Source: an uncultured Clostridia bacterium (GTDB lineage Bacteria; Bacillota; Clostridia; Christensenellales; Aristaeellaceae). From it: a stretch of DNA of 6,369 nt. A model generated the notes under the pieces. That model worked only from the letters and a program-made list of their open reading frames with translations. It did no database searches and had not been told where the DNA came from. The position numbers were made by a program, and so were the translations under genes. Where the stretch lies: the NCBI GenBank assembly GCA_946626395.1, contig CAMOUF010000190.1, positions 1 to 6,369 of the forward strand. Direction: 5' to 3'. Below, one piece after another: positions 1 to 5,099 of this stretch (positions are counted from its first letter, which is position 1; each line of letters begins with the position of its first letter).

Positions 1-1
1 C

Positions 2-184
2 GCCGGCGGCGGCGCCCGCGCCGTGCTGGAATTGGCAGGGGTGAAGGACATCCGCACCAAGACCTTCGGAACCAACAACCGCATCAACACCGTGAAAGCC
101 ACCCTGGAAGGCCTCAAGGGCCTGCGCAACGCCGAGACCGTTGCCAAGATGCGCGGCAAGACGGTGGAAGAAATCATCGGCTGA
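2..184 (+). CDS. rpsE: 30S ribosomal protein S5, C-terminal part (5' end outside window)
   Basis: The open frame begins at the window edge and ends with TGA at 182-184, giving the last 60 residues of S5. It reads AGGGARAVLELAGVKDI, then KTFGTNNRINTVKATLEGL, which matches the conserved C-terminal domain of S5 (the family pattern is AGGxxRAVLELAGVxD followed by SxNxxNxVxAT). S5 is a 30S protein that contacts S4 and 16S rRNA and affects decoding fidelity. The N-terminal double-stranded-RNA-binding-like domain lies upstream and is not seen. The stop is followed 14 nt later by rpmD, the standard spc-operon order. Identification is secure; the gene is cut only by the window boundary. Confidence 0.97.
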   Translation, partial: AGGGARAVLELAGVKDIRTKTFGTNNRINTVKATLEGLKGLRNAETVAKMRGKTVEEIIG

Positions 185-198
185 GGAGGAGTGGAAAG

Positions 199-381
199 AT
201 GAAACTGAAAATTACTCTGACCAAATCCCCCATCGCCTCCCTCCAGGTGCATAAGGACACCGTGGCCGCGCTGGGCCTGCACAAGGTCGGCATGACGGTC
301 ATCAAGGAGGACAATCCCTGCGTCCGCGGCCAGATCTTCCGGGTGAAGCATATGGTCAAGGTCGAGGAAGTAAACGAATAA
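199..381 (+). CDS. rpmD: 50S ribosomal protein L30
   Basis: This 60-residue protein is the usual length for bacterial L30. It starts MKLKITLTKSPIAS and has the family's core pattern: a first strand, then an HKDTVAALGLHKVGMTV helix-turn segment (residues 18-34), and a C-terminal FRVKHMVKVEEV strand. L30 is a small component of the large ribosomal subunit. The ATG at 199 is preceded by a strong Shine-Dalgarno (GAGGAGG, 183-189) that overlaps the rpsE stop codon, so translation is probably coupled to S5. The gene lies between rpsE and rplO as in the canonical spc operon. Nothing unusual is seen. Confidence 0.97.
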   Translation: MKLKITLTKSPIASLQVHKDTVAALGLHKVGMTVIKEDNPCVRGQIFRVKHMVKVEEVNE

Positions 382-399
382 AAAGGGAGGGTATACCCC

Positions 400-840
400 A
401 TGAAATTGCATGAGTTGCAACCGGCTATCGGTTCGACGACTGCCCCGAAGCGCCTCGGTCGAGGCGTAGGCTCTCAGCTGGGCAAAACCTCCGGTAAAGG
501 CCACAAGGGCGCTAAGGCGCGCTCCGGCGGCGGCAAGCGCCCCGGCTTCGAAGGCGGCCAGATGCCTCTGACCCGCCGCCTGCCCAAACGCGGCTTTACC
601 AATATCTTCGGTAAGGAATACGCTGCTGTGAACGTGTCCGCCCTGAACGTGTTTGAAGACGGCATGACGGTGACCGCTGAAACCCTGGTGGAAGCCGGCC
701 TGATCAAAAAGACCCTGGACGGCGTGAAAATCCTCGGCGGCGGCGAACTGACCAAGAAGCTCACTGTGAATGTGGACAAGGTGACTGAGTCCGCGAAGCA
801 GAAGATCGAAGCGATTGGCGGGAAAGTCGAGGTGAAGTAA
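400..840 (+). CDS. rplO: 50S ribosomal protein L15
   Basis: The 146-residue product is full length for L15. The N-terminal half is the Gly/Arg/Lys-rich extension that threads into 23S rRNA: RLGRGVGSQLGKTSGKGHKG at about residues 18-37, then ARSGGGKRPGFEGGQMPLTR. The C-terminal half is the globular domain and includes LVEAGLIKK, VKILGGGELTKKLTV and a final AIGGKVEV strand. L15 is a late-assembly large-subunit protein. The ATG at 400 follows GGGAGGG (385-391) with an 8-nt spacer. The stop at 838-840 is only 2 nt before secY, so the two genes are almost certainly co-translated. Frame and length are normal. Confidence 0.98.
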   Translation: MKLHELQPAIGSTTAPKRLGRGVGSQLGKTSGKGHKGAKARSGGGKRPGFEGGQMPLTRRLPKRGFTNIFGKEYAAVNVSALNVFEDGMTVTAETLVEAGLIKKTLDGVKILGGGELTKKLTVNVDKVTESAKQKIEAIGGKVEVK

Positions 841-842
841 CG

Positions 843-2114
843 ATGTGGGAAACCCTGCGTAATGTGTGGCGGGTCCCGGAGCTCCGGAAAAAGGTGCTCT
901 ACACGTTCTTCATGCTGCTGATCTATCGTCTGGTCAGCGTGATCCCCGCACCCGGTGTCGATGTGGCAGCCGTTCAGAGCGCCATGGGCCAGTACGATAT
1001 GCTGGGCCTGGTGAACATGATGACCGGTAACGCCTTCGGACAGATGACCATTATGGCCATGGGTATTTCTCCCTACATCAATGCTTCCATCATCATGCAG
1101 CTGCTGACCATCGCCATCCCGGCTCTGGAGCGGCTGCAGAAGGACGGCGGCGAAGAGGGAAAACAAAAGATCAACCGCATCACCCGTTATGTCACGGTCG
1201 GCCTGGCCGCCCTGCAGGCGATCGGCATCATCGCCGGTCTGCGGGCCATCAAGCCCACCTACGCCAACTTCTTCGGCTATATGACCATCGGTATCATCAT
1301 GGCTGGCGGTACTGCCCTGGCTATGTGGATCGGTGAACGCATCACCAAGAACGGCATCGGCAACGGCATTTCTCTGTTGATCTTCGCTGGTATCATTTCC
1401 AACCTGTTCAACGGCATCGTCACCGCTACCGCCAATGTGTTCAATGGCGGCGGCATGAACGCCGTGGGCCAGCTGGCTATCATCATTGTGACCACGCTGG
1501 TGATCCTGGTTGTGGTTACTTTTGTGGATATGGCCGAACGCCGCATCCCCGTCCAGTACGCCAAGCGCGTGGTGGGCCGGAAGATGTACGGCGGCCAGAG
1601 CACCCACATCCCCCTCAAGCTGCTGAGCGTGGGCGTGCTGCCCCTGATCTTCGCCTATTCCTTTATGGCGTTCCCGGGCACGATCTTCGCCATGTTCGGC
1701 ACCAACTCCGGCGCGTATAAGTGGTGGAGCGCCAATATGAACCAGGCTTCTCCCTGGTACATGCTGATCTGCGCGCTGCTGATCATCGCGTTCAGCTACT
1801 TCTACACCTCCATCACCTTTAACCCCGAAGATATCGCCAAGAACATCCAGCAGCAGGGCGGTCACATTCCCGGTATCCGTACCGGCAGCAAGACCGTAGA
1901 ATTCCTCAAGCGGACTTCCAACCGCCTGACCCTGTTCGCCGCTCTCTTCCTGGCGGTGCTGTCTACCATCCCCTCCGCTTTGCAGGTTTGGCAGAATGTG
2001 GCGATTCCTTTCGGCGCTTCTTCCATCCTGATCGCCGTGAGCGTGGCGCTGGAAACCGTGCGCCAGGTGGAGAGCCAGCTGGTGATGCGCAATTACAAAG
2101 GCTTCCTGGGCTGA
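843..2114 (+). CDS. secY: Protein translocase subunit SecY
   Basis: SecY forms the membrane channel through which Sec substrates cross or enter the cytoplasmic membrane, together with SecE, SecG and SecA. The 423 residues fit a ten-helix SecY, with hydrophobic stretches near residues 18-38, 70-93, 115-133, 145-163, 173-195, 209-229, 260-283, 305-322, 362-380 and 387-404. Family landmarks are visible: TM2/plug region MAMGISPYINASIIMQLL (71-88), cytoplasmic loop AERRIPVQYAKR (231-242), FNPEDIAKN (326-334), PGIRTGSKTVEFL (343-355) and the C-terminal VMRNYKGFLG. The ATG at 843 uses GAGGTG (829-834) inside the rplO end. Placement after rplO and before adk is canonical. No frameshift is seen; confidence is very high. 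Confidence 0.99.
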   Translation: MWETLRNVWRVPELRKKVLYTFFMLLIYRLVSVIPAPGVDVAAVQSAMGQYDMLGLVNMMTGNAFGQMTIMAMGISPYINASIIMQLLTIAIPALERLQKDGGEEGKQKINRITRYVTVGLAALQAIGIIAGLRAIKPTYANFFGYMTIGIIMAGGTALAMWIGERITKNGIGNGISLLIFAGIISNLFNGIVTATANVFNGGGMNAVGQLAIIIVTTLVILVVVTFVDMAERRIPVQYAKRVVGRKMYGGQSTHIPLKLLSVGVLPLIFAYSFMAFPGTIFAMFGTNSGAYKWWSANMNQASPWYMLICALLIIAFSYFYTSITFNPEDIAKNIQQQGGHIPGIRTGSKTVEFLKRTSNRLTLFAALFLAVLSTIPSALQVWQNVAIPFGASSILIAVSVALETVRQVESQLVMRNYKGFLG

Positions 2115-2142
2115 TCCAAACAGAAAAGCAGCAGGAAATGAA

Positions 2143-2192
2143 GGAATGCACCCCTGGCGGGAGCGAAGGTTTCCCTCCAGGGGGAGCATTCC
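2143..2192 (+). promoter_or_regulatory. Long imperfect hairpin downstream of secY
   Basis: GGAATGC (2143-2149) pairs with GCATTCC (2186-2192), and CCCCTGG (2151-2157) pairs with CCAGGGG (2177-2183). The two stems are separated only by a small A versus GA internal loop. An inner GGGA (2159-2162) can also pair with TCCC (2172-2175), leaving a 9-nt loop. That is 14 outer base pairs plus 4 inner ones. No run of U follows, so it is not a typical intrinsic terminator. It could stabilise the secY end of a processed transcript, partly attenuate transcription, or bind a regulator. Its role is unknown. Confidence 0.6.
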
Positions 2193-2303
2193 AACTTGTG
2201 TCTATAAGGAAAATTCCAAGAGAAAAGTTCTCCGTTCCAAGCAATTGTCATGAAGAAGCGATAATTCAGGATCGATTTGTTTGGGATGGAATACGATGAT
2301 TAC

Positions 2304-2310
2304 AGGAGGT
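2304..2310 (+). promoter_or_regulatory. Ribosome binding site fixing the adk start
   Basis: AGGAGGT lies 6 nt before the ATG at 2317. The open frame extends upstream to a TTG at 2281, but that start has no comparable site and would add 12 residues ahead of the conserved Adk N-terminus. The ATG at 2317 is therefore preferred. Confidence 0.85.
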
Positions 2311-2316
2311 GCTGGC

Positions 2317-2949
2317 ATGAATATGATTTTTTTGGGCCCTCCCGGCGCGGGCAAGGGCACCATGGCGCAGCTGCTGATGGTGGATGAAAAGATTCCTCAG
2401 ATTTCTACCGGTGATATGCTTCGCCAGGCGATGAAGGCTGGCACCGAAATGGGCCTGTCCGCCAAGCGGTATATCGAAGCGGGCGAGCTGGTGCCCGATG
2501 AAGTGGTCATCGGCATCGTGAAGGACCGCCTCCAGGCCGATGACTGCAAAAACGGCTATATCCTGGATGGGTTCCCCCGGACGGTGCCCCAGGCGGAAGC
2601 GCTGGGTCAGTTTGCGAAAATCGACGTGGCCCTGAATATCGACCTGGCCGATGAAGTGATCATCAAGCGTCTGAGCGGACGGCGCGTGTGCCTGAAGTGC
2701 GGCGCTACCTATCACACCAGCACCCTGAACGGCAGCGAAACCTGTGCCGCCTGCGGCGAACCCCTGGTGCAGCGCAAGGATGACGCCCCCGAAACCGTGA
2801 AGAACCGCCTGGCCGTGTATGCCGCTCAGACCGCTCCCCTCATTGCGTACTATGAGAAGAAGGGCGTGCTGAAAACCGTCAAGTGCGAACCCCATGCCAC
2901 GGTGCAGGAAAACTACGCCCAGGTGCGTAAGGTGCTGGAGCTGGCATGA
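2317..2949 (+). CDS. adk: Adenylate kinase, zinc-type LID
   Basis: Adk interconverts ATP + AMP and 2 ADP in the cytoplasm and is the usual partner of secY and map in this operon. From the ATG at 2317 the protein has 210 residues. The P-loop GPPGAGKGT is at 7-15, the AMP-site TGDMLR at 31-36, and DGFPRT at 84-89. The LID begins after SGRR (120-123) and carries four cysteines, C125-x2-C128 and C143-x2-C146, the structural zinc site typical of Gram-positive enzymes. The spacing between the cysteine pairs is 14 residues, slightly short compared with the Bacillus-type LID. A second in-frame ATG at 2323 is possible but lies closer to the P-loop. The stop overlaps the map start (ATGA, 2946-2949), implying translational coupling. 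Confidence 0.98.
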   Translation: MNMIFLGPPGAGKGTMAQLLMVDEKIPQISTGDMLRQAMKAGTEMGLSAKRYIEAGELVPDEVVIGIVKDRLQADDCKNGYILDGFPRTVPQAEALGQFAKIDVALNIDLADEVIIKRLSGRRVCLKCGATYHTSTLNGSETCAACGEPLVQRKDDAPETVKNRLAVYAAQTAPLIAYYEKKGVLKTVKCEPHATVQENYAQVRKVLELA

Positions 2950-3725
2950 TCAGTATCAAGAATCCCATCCAGCTGGCAAAAATGCGCAGCGCCGGTCATC
3001 TGCTCTATGACGTCCTCATGGCCACCCGGGAGATCATCCGTCCCGGCATCACCACCATGGACATCAACGCCTTTACCGATGAAGCCATCCGCAAGGGCGG
3101 CGGCATTCCCACAGAGCTTGGCTATTGCGGCTATCCCGCCTCCATCTGCGCTTCCATTGACGACGAGGTGGTGCACGGCATTCCCTCCAAGAATGTGGAG
3201 CTCAAGGAAGGCAGTATCATTTCCATCGACGTGACCCTGGCCCTGGACGGCTGGCAGGCTGACAGCTGCTTCACCGCCCCGGTGGGCAAGATCAGCGAGG
3301 AAAAAAAGAAGCTGATCCAGATCACCGAGGAATGCTTCTGGGCAGGCGCCCGCCAGGCTGTCAACGGCAACCGCATCGGCGATATCAGCCATGCGGTGCA
3401 GACCCTGGCCGAGTCCCACGGCTATGGCGTGGTGCGGGATCTGACCGGCCACGGCATCGGCAAGGAAATGCATGAAGACCCGGCGGTGCCAAACTTTGGC
3501 CCTGCGGGCCATGGCTCCCGGATCCGGCCCGGTATGACTTTCTGCGTGGAGCCCATGATCGCCATGGGCAAATGGCAGGTCCATCAGCTCAGCGACGGCT
3601 GGACCATCGTGACCAACGACCACAAGCCCGCCGCCCATTATGAGCATACTTTGGCGGTGACGCCCAAGGGCCTGCCCGAACTTTTGACCCTTCCGGGGTT
3701 CGTCTGGGAGGAAAACAATCAGTGA
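2946..3725 (+). CDS. map: Type I methionine aminopeptidase
   Basis: This enzyme removes the N-terminal methionine from nascent proteins at the ribosome. The 259-residue protein has the pita-bread fold signature with all five expected metal ligands: D95 (in SIDV), D106 (in ADSCFT), H169 (in TGHGIG), E202 (in VEPM) and E233 (in HYEHT). The active-site H77 (VVHGIP) and H176 (MHEDP) are also present. There is no N-terminal zinc-finger or linker extension, so it is the short bacterial form. The ATG overlaps the adk stop by four bases, and its own TGA overlaps the GTG of the next gene. The adk-map order is typical of Firmicutes spc operons. I see no sign of damage. Confidence 0.98.
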   Translation: MISIKNPIQLAKMRSAGHLLYDVLMATREIIRPGITTMDINAFTDEAIRKGGGIPTELGYCGYPASICASIDDEVVHGIPSKNVELKEGSIISIDVTLALDGWQADSCFTAPVGKISEEKKKLIQITEECFWAGARQAVNGNRIGDISHAVQTLAESHGYGVVRDLTGHGIGKEMHEDPAVPNFGPAGHGSRIRPGMTFCVEPMIAMGKWQVHQLSDGWTIVTNDHKPAAHYEHTLAVTPKGLPELLTLPGFVWEENNQ

Positions 3726-4030
3726 AACCACCAATTTTGCCCGGTTACGCAGTTTTTTCAAAAAAAGGGCGTGACAAAGGCAGGTACTTTGTGGTATTAT
3801 ATACGTTGGACGCCGAATTTGTGATGATGGCGGACGGGGATACCCGGAAGCTGGATCATCTCAAGAAAAAACGGCGCAAGCATCTGGCGGCCTGTCCCTA
3901 TGAATTTCCCCAATTGCTGGACCTCTTCGGCAAAGGGCAGCTCAAGGACAGCGATATCCGCGCTGCGCTGCGTCAAGTCCAGCGCAATTCCAATGGCGAA
4001 GAATCGCCGAACCAAAACAGGGAGGGTTAA
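3722..4030 (+). CDS. KOW-domain RNA-binding protein (L14e-like family)
   Basis: This is a small 102-residue basic protein that starts with GTG at 3722 and overlaps the map stop (GTGA). GGGAGG at 3706-3711 serves as its ribosome binding site. The N-terminal part, PGYAVFSKKGRDKGRYFVVL (about 7-26), is the KOW pattern found in ribosomal proteins of the L14e/L26 type. It is followed by a predicted strand ending in DGDTRKLDHLKKKRRKH (about 39-55), a strongly cationic stretch. The tail is low in complexity (NSNGEESPNQNREG). Small KOW proteins in this position between map and infA are known in Clostridia and are annotated as RNA-binding, but their role has not been firmly assigned. A ribosome-associated function is inferred from fold and neighbours. 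Confidence 0.85.
   Translation: MKPPILPGYAVFSKKGRDKGRYFVVLYTLDAEFVMMADGDTRKLDHLKKKRRKHLAACPYEFPQLLDLFGKGQLKDSDIRAALRQVQRNSNGEESPNQNREG
4020..4026 (+). promoter_or_regulatory. Ribosome binding site fixing the TTG start of infA
   Basis: GGGAGGG ends 9 nt before the TTG at 4036 and overlaps the last codons of the KOW gene. Together with the conserved SKDDVIE sequence directly after the TTG, it settles this unusual start codon. No in-frame ATG lies close enough to produce a complete IF1. Confidence 0.85.
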
Positions 4031-4035
4031 TCCGC

Positions 4036-4257
4036 TTGTCCAAGGACGATGTCATCGAAATGGAAGGCAAGGTCATTGAGGCGCTGCCCAATGCCATGTT
4101 CCAGGTTGAACTGCCCAACGGCCATCGCATCATGGCCCATATTTCCGGCAAGATGCGTATGAACTTCATCCGCATTTACCCGGGGGATAAGGTCACGATC
4201 GAGCTCTCCCCCTACGATTTGACTCGCGGCCGCATTACGTGGCGCAGCAAGAATTGA
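4036..4257 (+). CDS. infA: Translation initiation factor IF-1
   Basis: IF1 binds the A site of the 30S subunit and helps IF2 and IF3 select the start codon. The 73-residue protein is a single OB-fold, close to the usual 72. Conserved segments are SKDDVIEMEGKVIEALPNAM (2-21), FQVELPNGHRIMAHISGK (22-39), RMNFIRIYPGDKVTIELSPY (about 41-60) and DLTRGRITWR (61-70). Translation begins at a TTG codon 5 nt after the stop of the KOW gene. This is a rare start codon, but the product cannot begin elsewhere without losing the N-terminal strand. A weak start may hold IF1 output below that of its neighbours; that is inference. rpmJ follows 28 nt downstream. Confidence 0.97.
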   Translation: MSKDDVIEMEGKVIEALPNAMFQVELPNGHRIMAHISGKMRMNFIRIYPGDKVTIELSPYDLTRGRITWRSKN

Positions 4258-4285
4258 TTCCACCTGATAAGGAGGTAGAACCCCA

Positions 4286-4399
4286 ATGAAAGTCCGTCCT
4301 TCTGTGAAGCCCATTTGCGAAAAATGCAAGATCATCAAGCGCAAGGGCCGCGTGATGGTCATCTGCGAAAACCCCAAGCATAAGCAGCGCCAGGGCTGA
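4286..4399 (+). CDS. rpmJ: 50S ribosomal protein L36, zinc-binding form
   Basis: This is a short gene of 37 codons plus stop. The translation begins MKVRPSVKPICEKCKIIKRK and continues GRVMVICENPKHKQRQG. It is a complete L36 with the zinc-ribbon ligands C11, C14, C27 and H32, the so-called C+ form that depends on zinc. L36 is the smallest large-subunit protein and helps organise 23S rRNA late in assembly. A strong AAGGAGGT site (4269-4276) lies 9 nt before the ATG. Position between infA and rpsM is standard in Firmicutes. Identification is certain from the full-length match to the family pattern. Confidence 0.98.
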   Translation: MKVRPSVKPICEKCKIIKRKGRVMVICENPKHKQRQG

Positions 4400-4417
4400 C
4401 CCACCCTGAACGCTTCC

Positions 4418-4472
4418 GGGAGCGCCGTCCCGAGCGCCTGAAAAGAAAGCAGACGCCGGGGACGGCGTTCCC
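4418..4472 (+). promoter_or_regulatory. Long hairpin, first element of rpsM leader
   Basis: GGGAGCGCCGTCCC (4418-4431) pairs with GGGACGGCGTTCCC (4459-4472), giving 14 consecutive pairs with a single G-U. Beyond a 2x2 internal loop the stem continues: GCG (4434-4436) with CGC (4454-4456), then CTG (4438-4440) with CAG (4450-4452), around a 9-nt loop AAAAGAAAG. The structure starts 18 nt after the rpmJ stop. It lacks a U-tract, so simple intrinsic termination is unlikely. A folding site for RNase processing, attenuation or protein binding would all fit. Confidence 0.7.
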
Positions 4473-4475
4473 CGC

Positions 4476-4496
4476 GCGGATGAATCCTTCATCCGC
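4476..4496 (+). promoter_or_regulatory. Perfect 9-bp hairpin in rpsM leader
   Basis: GCGGATGAA (4476-4484) is the exact reverse complement of TTCATCCGC (4488-4496), with the 3-nt loop TCC. It starts 3 nt after the long hairpin, so the two would stack or sit in tandem in the RNA. The following bases (AGCACCGG) contain no U-run. Confidence 0.65.
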
Positions 4497-4545
4497 AGCA
4501 CCGGTAACCCCGTTTCCTTTGCAGACAAGCCTGTGTGGGCGGCTG

Positions 4546-4569
4546 CCCCGGCGCCAAAGCGGGCCGGGG
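4546..4569 (+). promoter_or_regulatory. GC-rich 7-bp hairpin in rpsM leader
   Basis: CCCCGGC (4546-4552) pairs perfectly with GCCGGGG (4563-4569) around a 10-nt loop. The 3' arm runs directly into ACC and then the palindrome CATGCATG (4572-4579). It has no U-tract. Such GC-rich stems can arise by chance in this background, so support is moderate. Confidence 0.45.
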
Positions 4570-4627
4570 ACCATGCATGCTGTCACATAAATCTCCGCCT
4601 GGGTTGCGGGCGGAACACGAAAAAAGC

Positions 4628-4685
4628 GGAACGCCCTTTAAAAAGGACAAGTTATCTACGCCTTGCGCCTTGAAAGATGCGTTCC
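4628..4685 (+). promoter_or_regulatory. Long-range pairing close to the rpsM start
   Basis: GGAACGC (4628-4634) is the reverse complement of GCGTTCC (4679-4685). The enclosed 44 nt contain a CCTT/AAGG mini-stem (4635-4638/4643-4646) and a direct repeat CGCCTTG-CGCCTTG. The 3' arm lies 28 nt before the rpsM ribosome binding site. The same arm can pair elsewhere in the leader (see findings). Confidence 0.4.
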
Positions 4686-4713
4686 CCGTCCCCTAACCAC
4701 CACAGAATCATTT

Positions 4714-4720
4714 GGAGGTG
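4714..4720 (+). promoter_or_regulatory. Ribosome binding site fixing the rpsM start
   Basis: GGAGGTG lies 10 nt before the ATG at 4731. The frame is open further upstream to an ATG at 4677, but that would add 18 non-conserved residues before the universal MARIAGVDLP start of S13, so 4731 is chosen. A weak CACC (4698-4701) to GGTG (4717-4720) pairing could partly mask the site. Confidence 0.85.
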
Positions 4721-4730
4721 TAACCAACAC

Positions 4731-5099
4731 ATGGCACGTATTGCGGGTGTTGACCTGCCCCGAGACAAGCGCGTCGAGGTTGGCTTGACCTACATCTTCG
4801 GCATTGGCCCGACGGTGAGCAAGCAGATCCTTGAAGTGACCGAAGTGAATCCCGATACCCGGGTGAAGGACCTGAGCGAATCGGACGTTAGCAAGCTGCG
4901 CGAATATATCGAACATCACCTGAAGGTGGAGGGCGATCTGCGCCGCGAAGTTTCTCTGAATATCAAGCGCCTGGTGGAAATCGGCTGCTATCGCGGCGTC
5001 CGCCATCGCCGCAACCTGCCCGTGCGCGGCCAGAATACCAAGCAGAACGCCCGCACCCGCAAGGGCCCGAAGCGCACTGTGGGCGGCAAGAAGAAGTAA
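4731..5099 (+). CDS. rpsM: 30S ribosomal protein S13
   Basis: S13 sits in the head of the small subunit, contacting the P-site tRNA and forming intersubunit bridges with the 50S. From the ATG at 4731 the product has 122 residues, the normal length. It has MARIAGVDLPRDKRVEVGLT (1-20), the helix-hairpin-helix-like segment YIFGIGPTVSKQIL (21-34), and the signature GCYRGVRHRRNLPVRGQNT (85-103), where an Asn replaces a Gly often seen in HRRGLPVRGQ. The basic tail ARTRKGPKRTVGGKKK reaches the tRNA site. It opens the alpha-operon block and is preceded by the long structured leader, and followed by an unusual 140-nt spacer. Confidence 0.98.
   Translation: MARIAGVDLPRDKRVEVGLTYIFGIGPTVSKQILEVTEVNPDTRVKDLSESDVSKLREYIEHHLKVEGDLRREVSLNIKRLVEIGCYRGVRHRRNLPVRGQNTKQNARTRKGPKRTVGGKKK

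Larger units (their letters stand above)
2115..2316 (+). other. secY-adk intergenic region
   Basis: This 202-nt spacer is long for this operon, where neighbouring genes mostly abut or overlap. Its first part holds the long hairpin listed separately (2143-2192). The rest (2193-2303) is visibly richer in A and T than the surrounding coding DNA and includes a small perfect hairpin, GAGAA-AAG-TTCTC (2220-2232). A GATAAT sequence (2260-2265) looks like a promoter -10 element, but no -35 element lies at the right distance. I see no convincing gene here on either strand. Confidence 0.6.
4400..4730 (+). promoter_or_regulatory. Structured rpsM leader (rpmJ-rpsM intergenic region)
   Basis: This 331-nt stretch has no convincing gene on either strand. 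It contains at least four inverted repeats: a long one at 4418-4472, a perfect short one at 4476-4496, a 7-bp stem at 4546-4552/4563-4569, and a long-range pairing at 4628-4634/4679-4685. None is followed by a U-run. I found no -35/-10 pair with good spacing. In E. coli and relatives, S4 represses the alpha operon by binding an RNA structure ahead of rpsM. Because rpsD lies in this same operon, an analogous S4-responsive leader is a reasonable guess. I do not recognise the E. coli pseudoknot here, so this is inference from position and structure only. Confidence 0.5.

Noticed and set aside
474..2189. Very long open frame (571 codons) on the minus strand across rplO and secY
   Set aside because: It is antisense to two highly conserved genes, its translation is His/Asp/Gly-rich with no recognisable domain, and such frames are common opposite GC-biased codons.
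2245..2265. Promoter-like TTGTCA (2245-2250) and GATAAT (2260-2265)
   Set aside because: The gap between them is only 9 nt, far from the required 16-18, and no alternative -35 element at a suitable distance is convincing.
1988..2299. Plus-strand open frame overlapping the secY end and the secY-adk spacer
   Set aside because: Mostly lies inside secY in another frame, has a low-complexity Arg/Gly-rich translation and no ribosome binding site.
2913..3761. Minus-strand open frame of 282 codons opposite map
   Set aside because: It mirrors the codon pattern of map, has no recognisable domain, and map has all its catalytic residues.
3751..3768. T6-C-A7 run in the KOW gene as a programmed frameshift site
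   Set aside because: The normal frame continues directly through the conserved KOW sequence and ends just before infA, so no shift is needed; the run can simply encode Phe-Ser-Lys-Lys.
4418..4496. Intrinsic terminator after rpmJ
   Set aside because: The stems are strong but neither is followed by a run of T, so a standard Rho-independent terminator is not supported.
4400..4730. tRNA or other known RNA gene in the rpmJ-rpsM gap
   Set aside because: No T-arm GTTCGA-like motif, acceptor stem or CCA end could be found, and no known riboswitch core was recognised.
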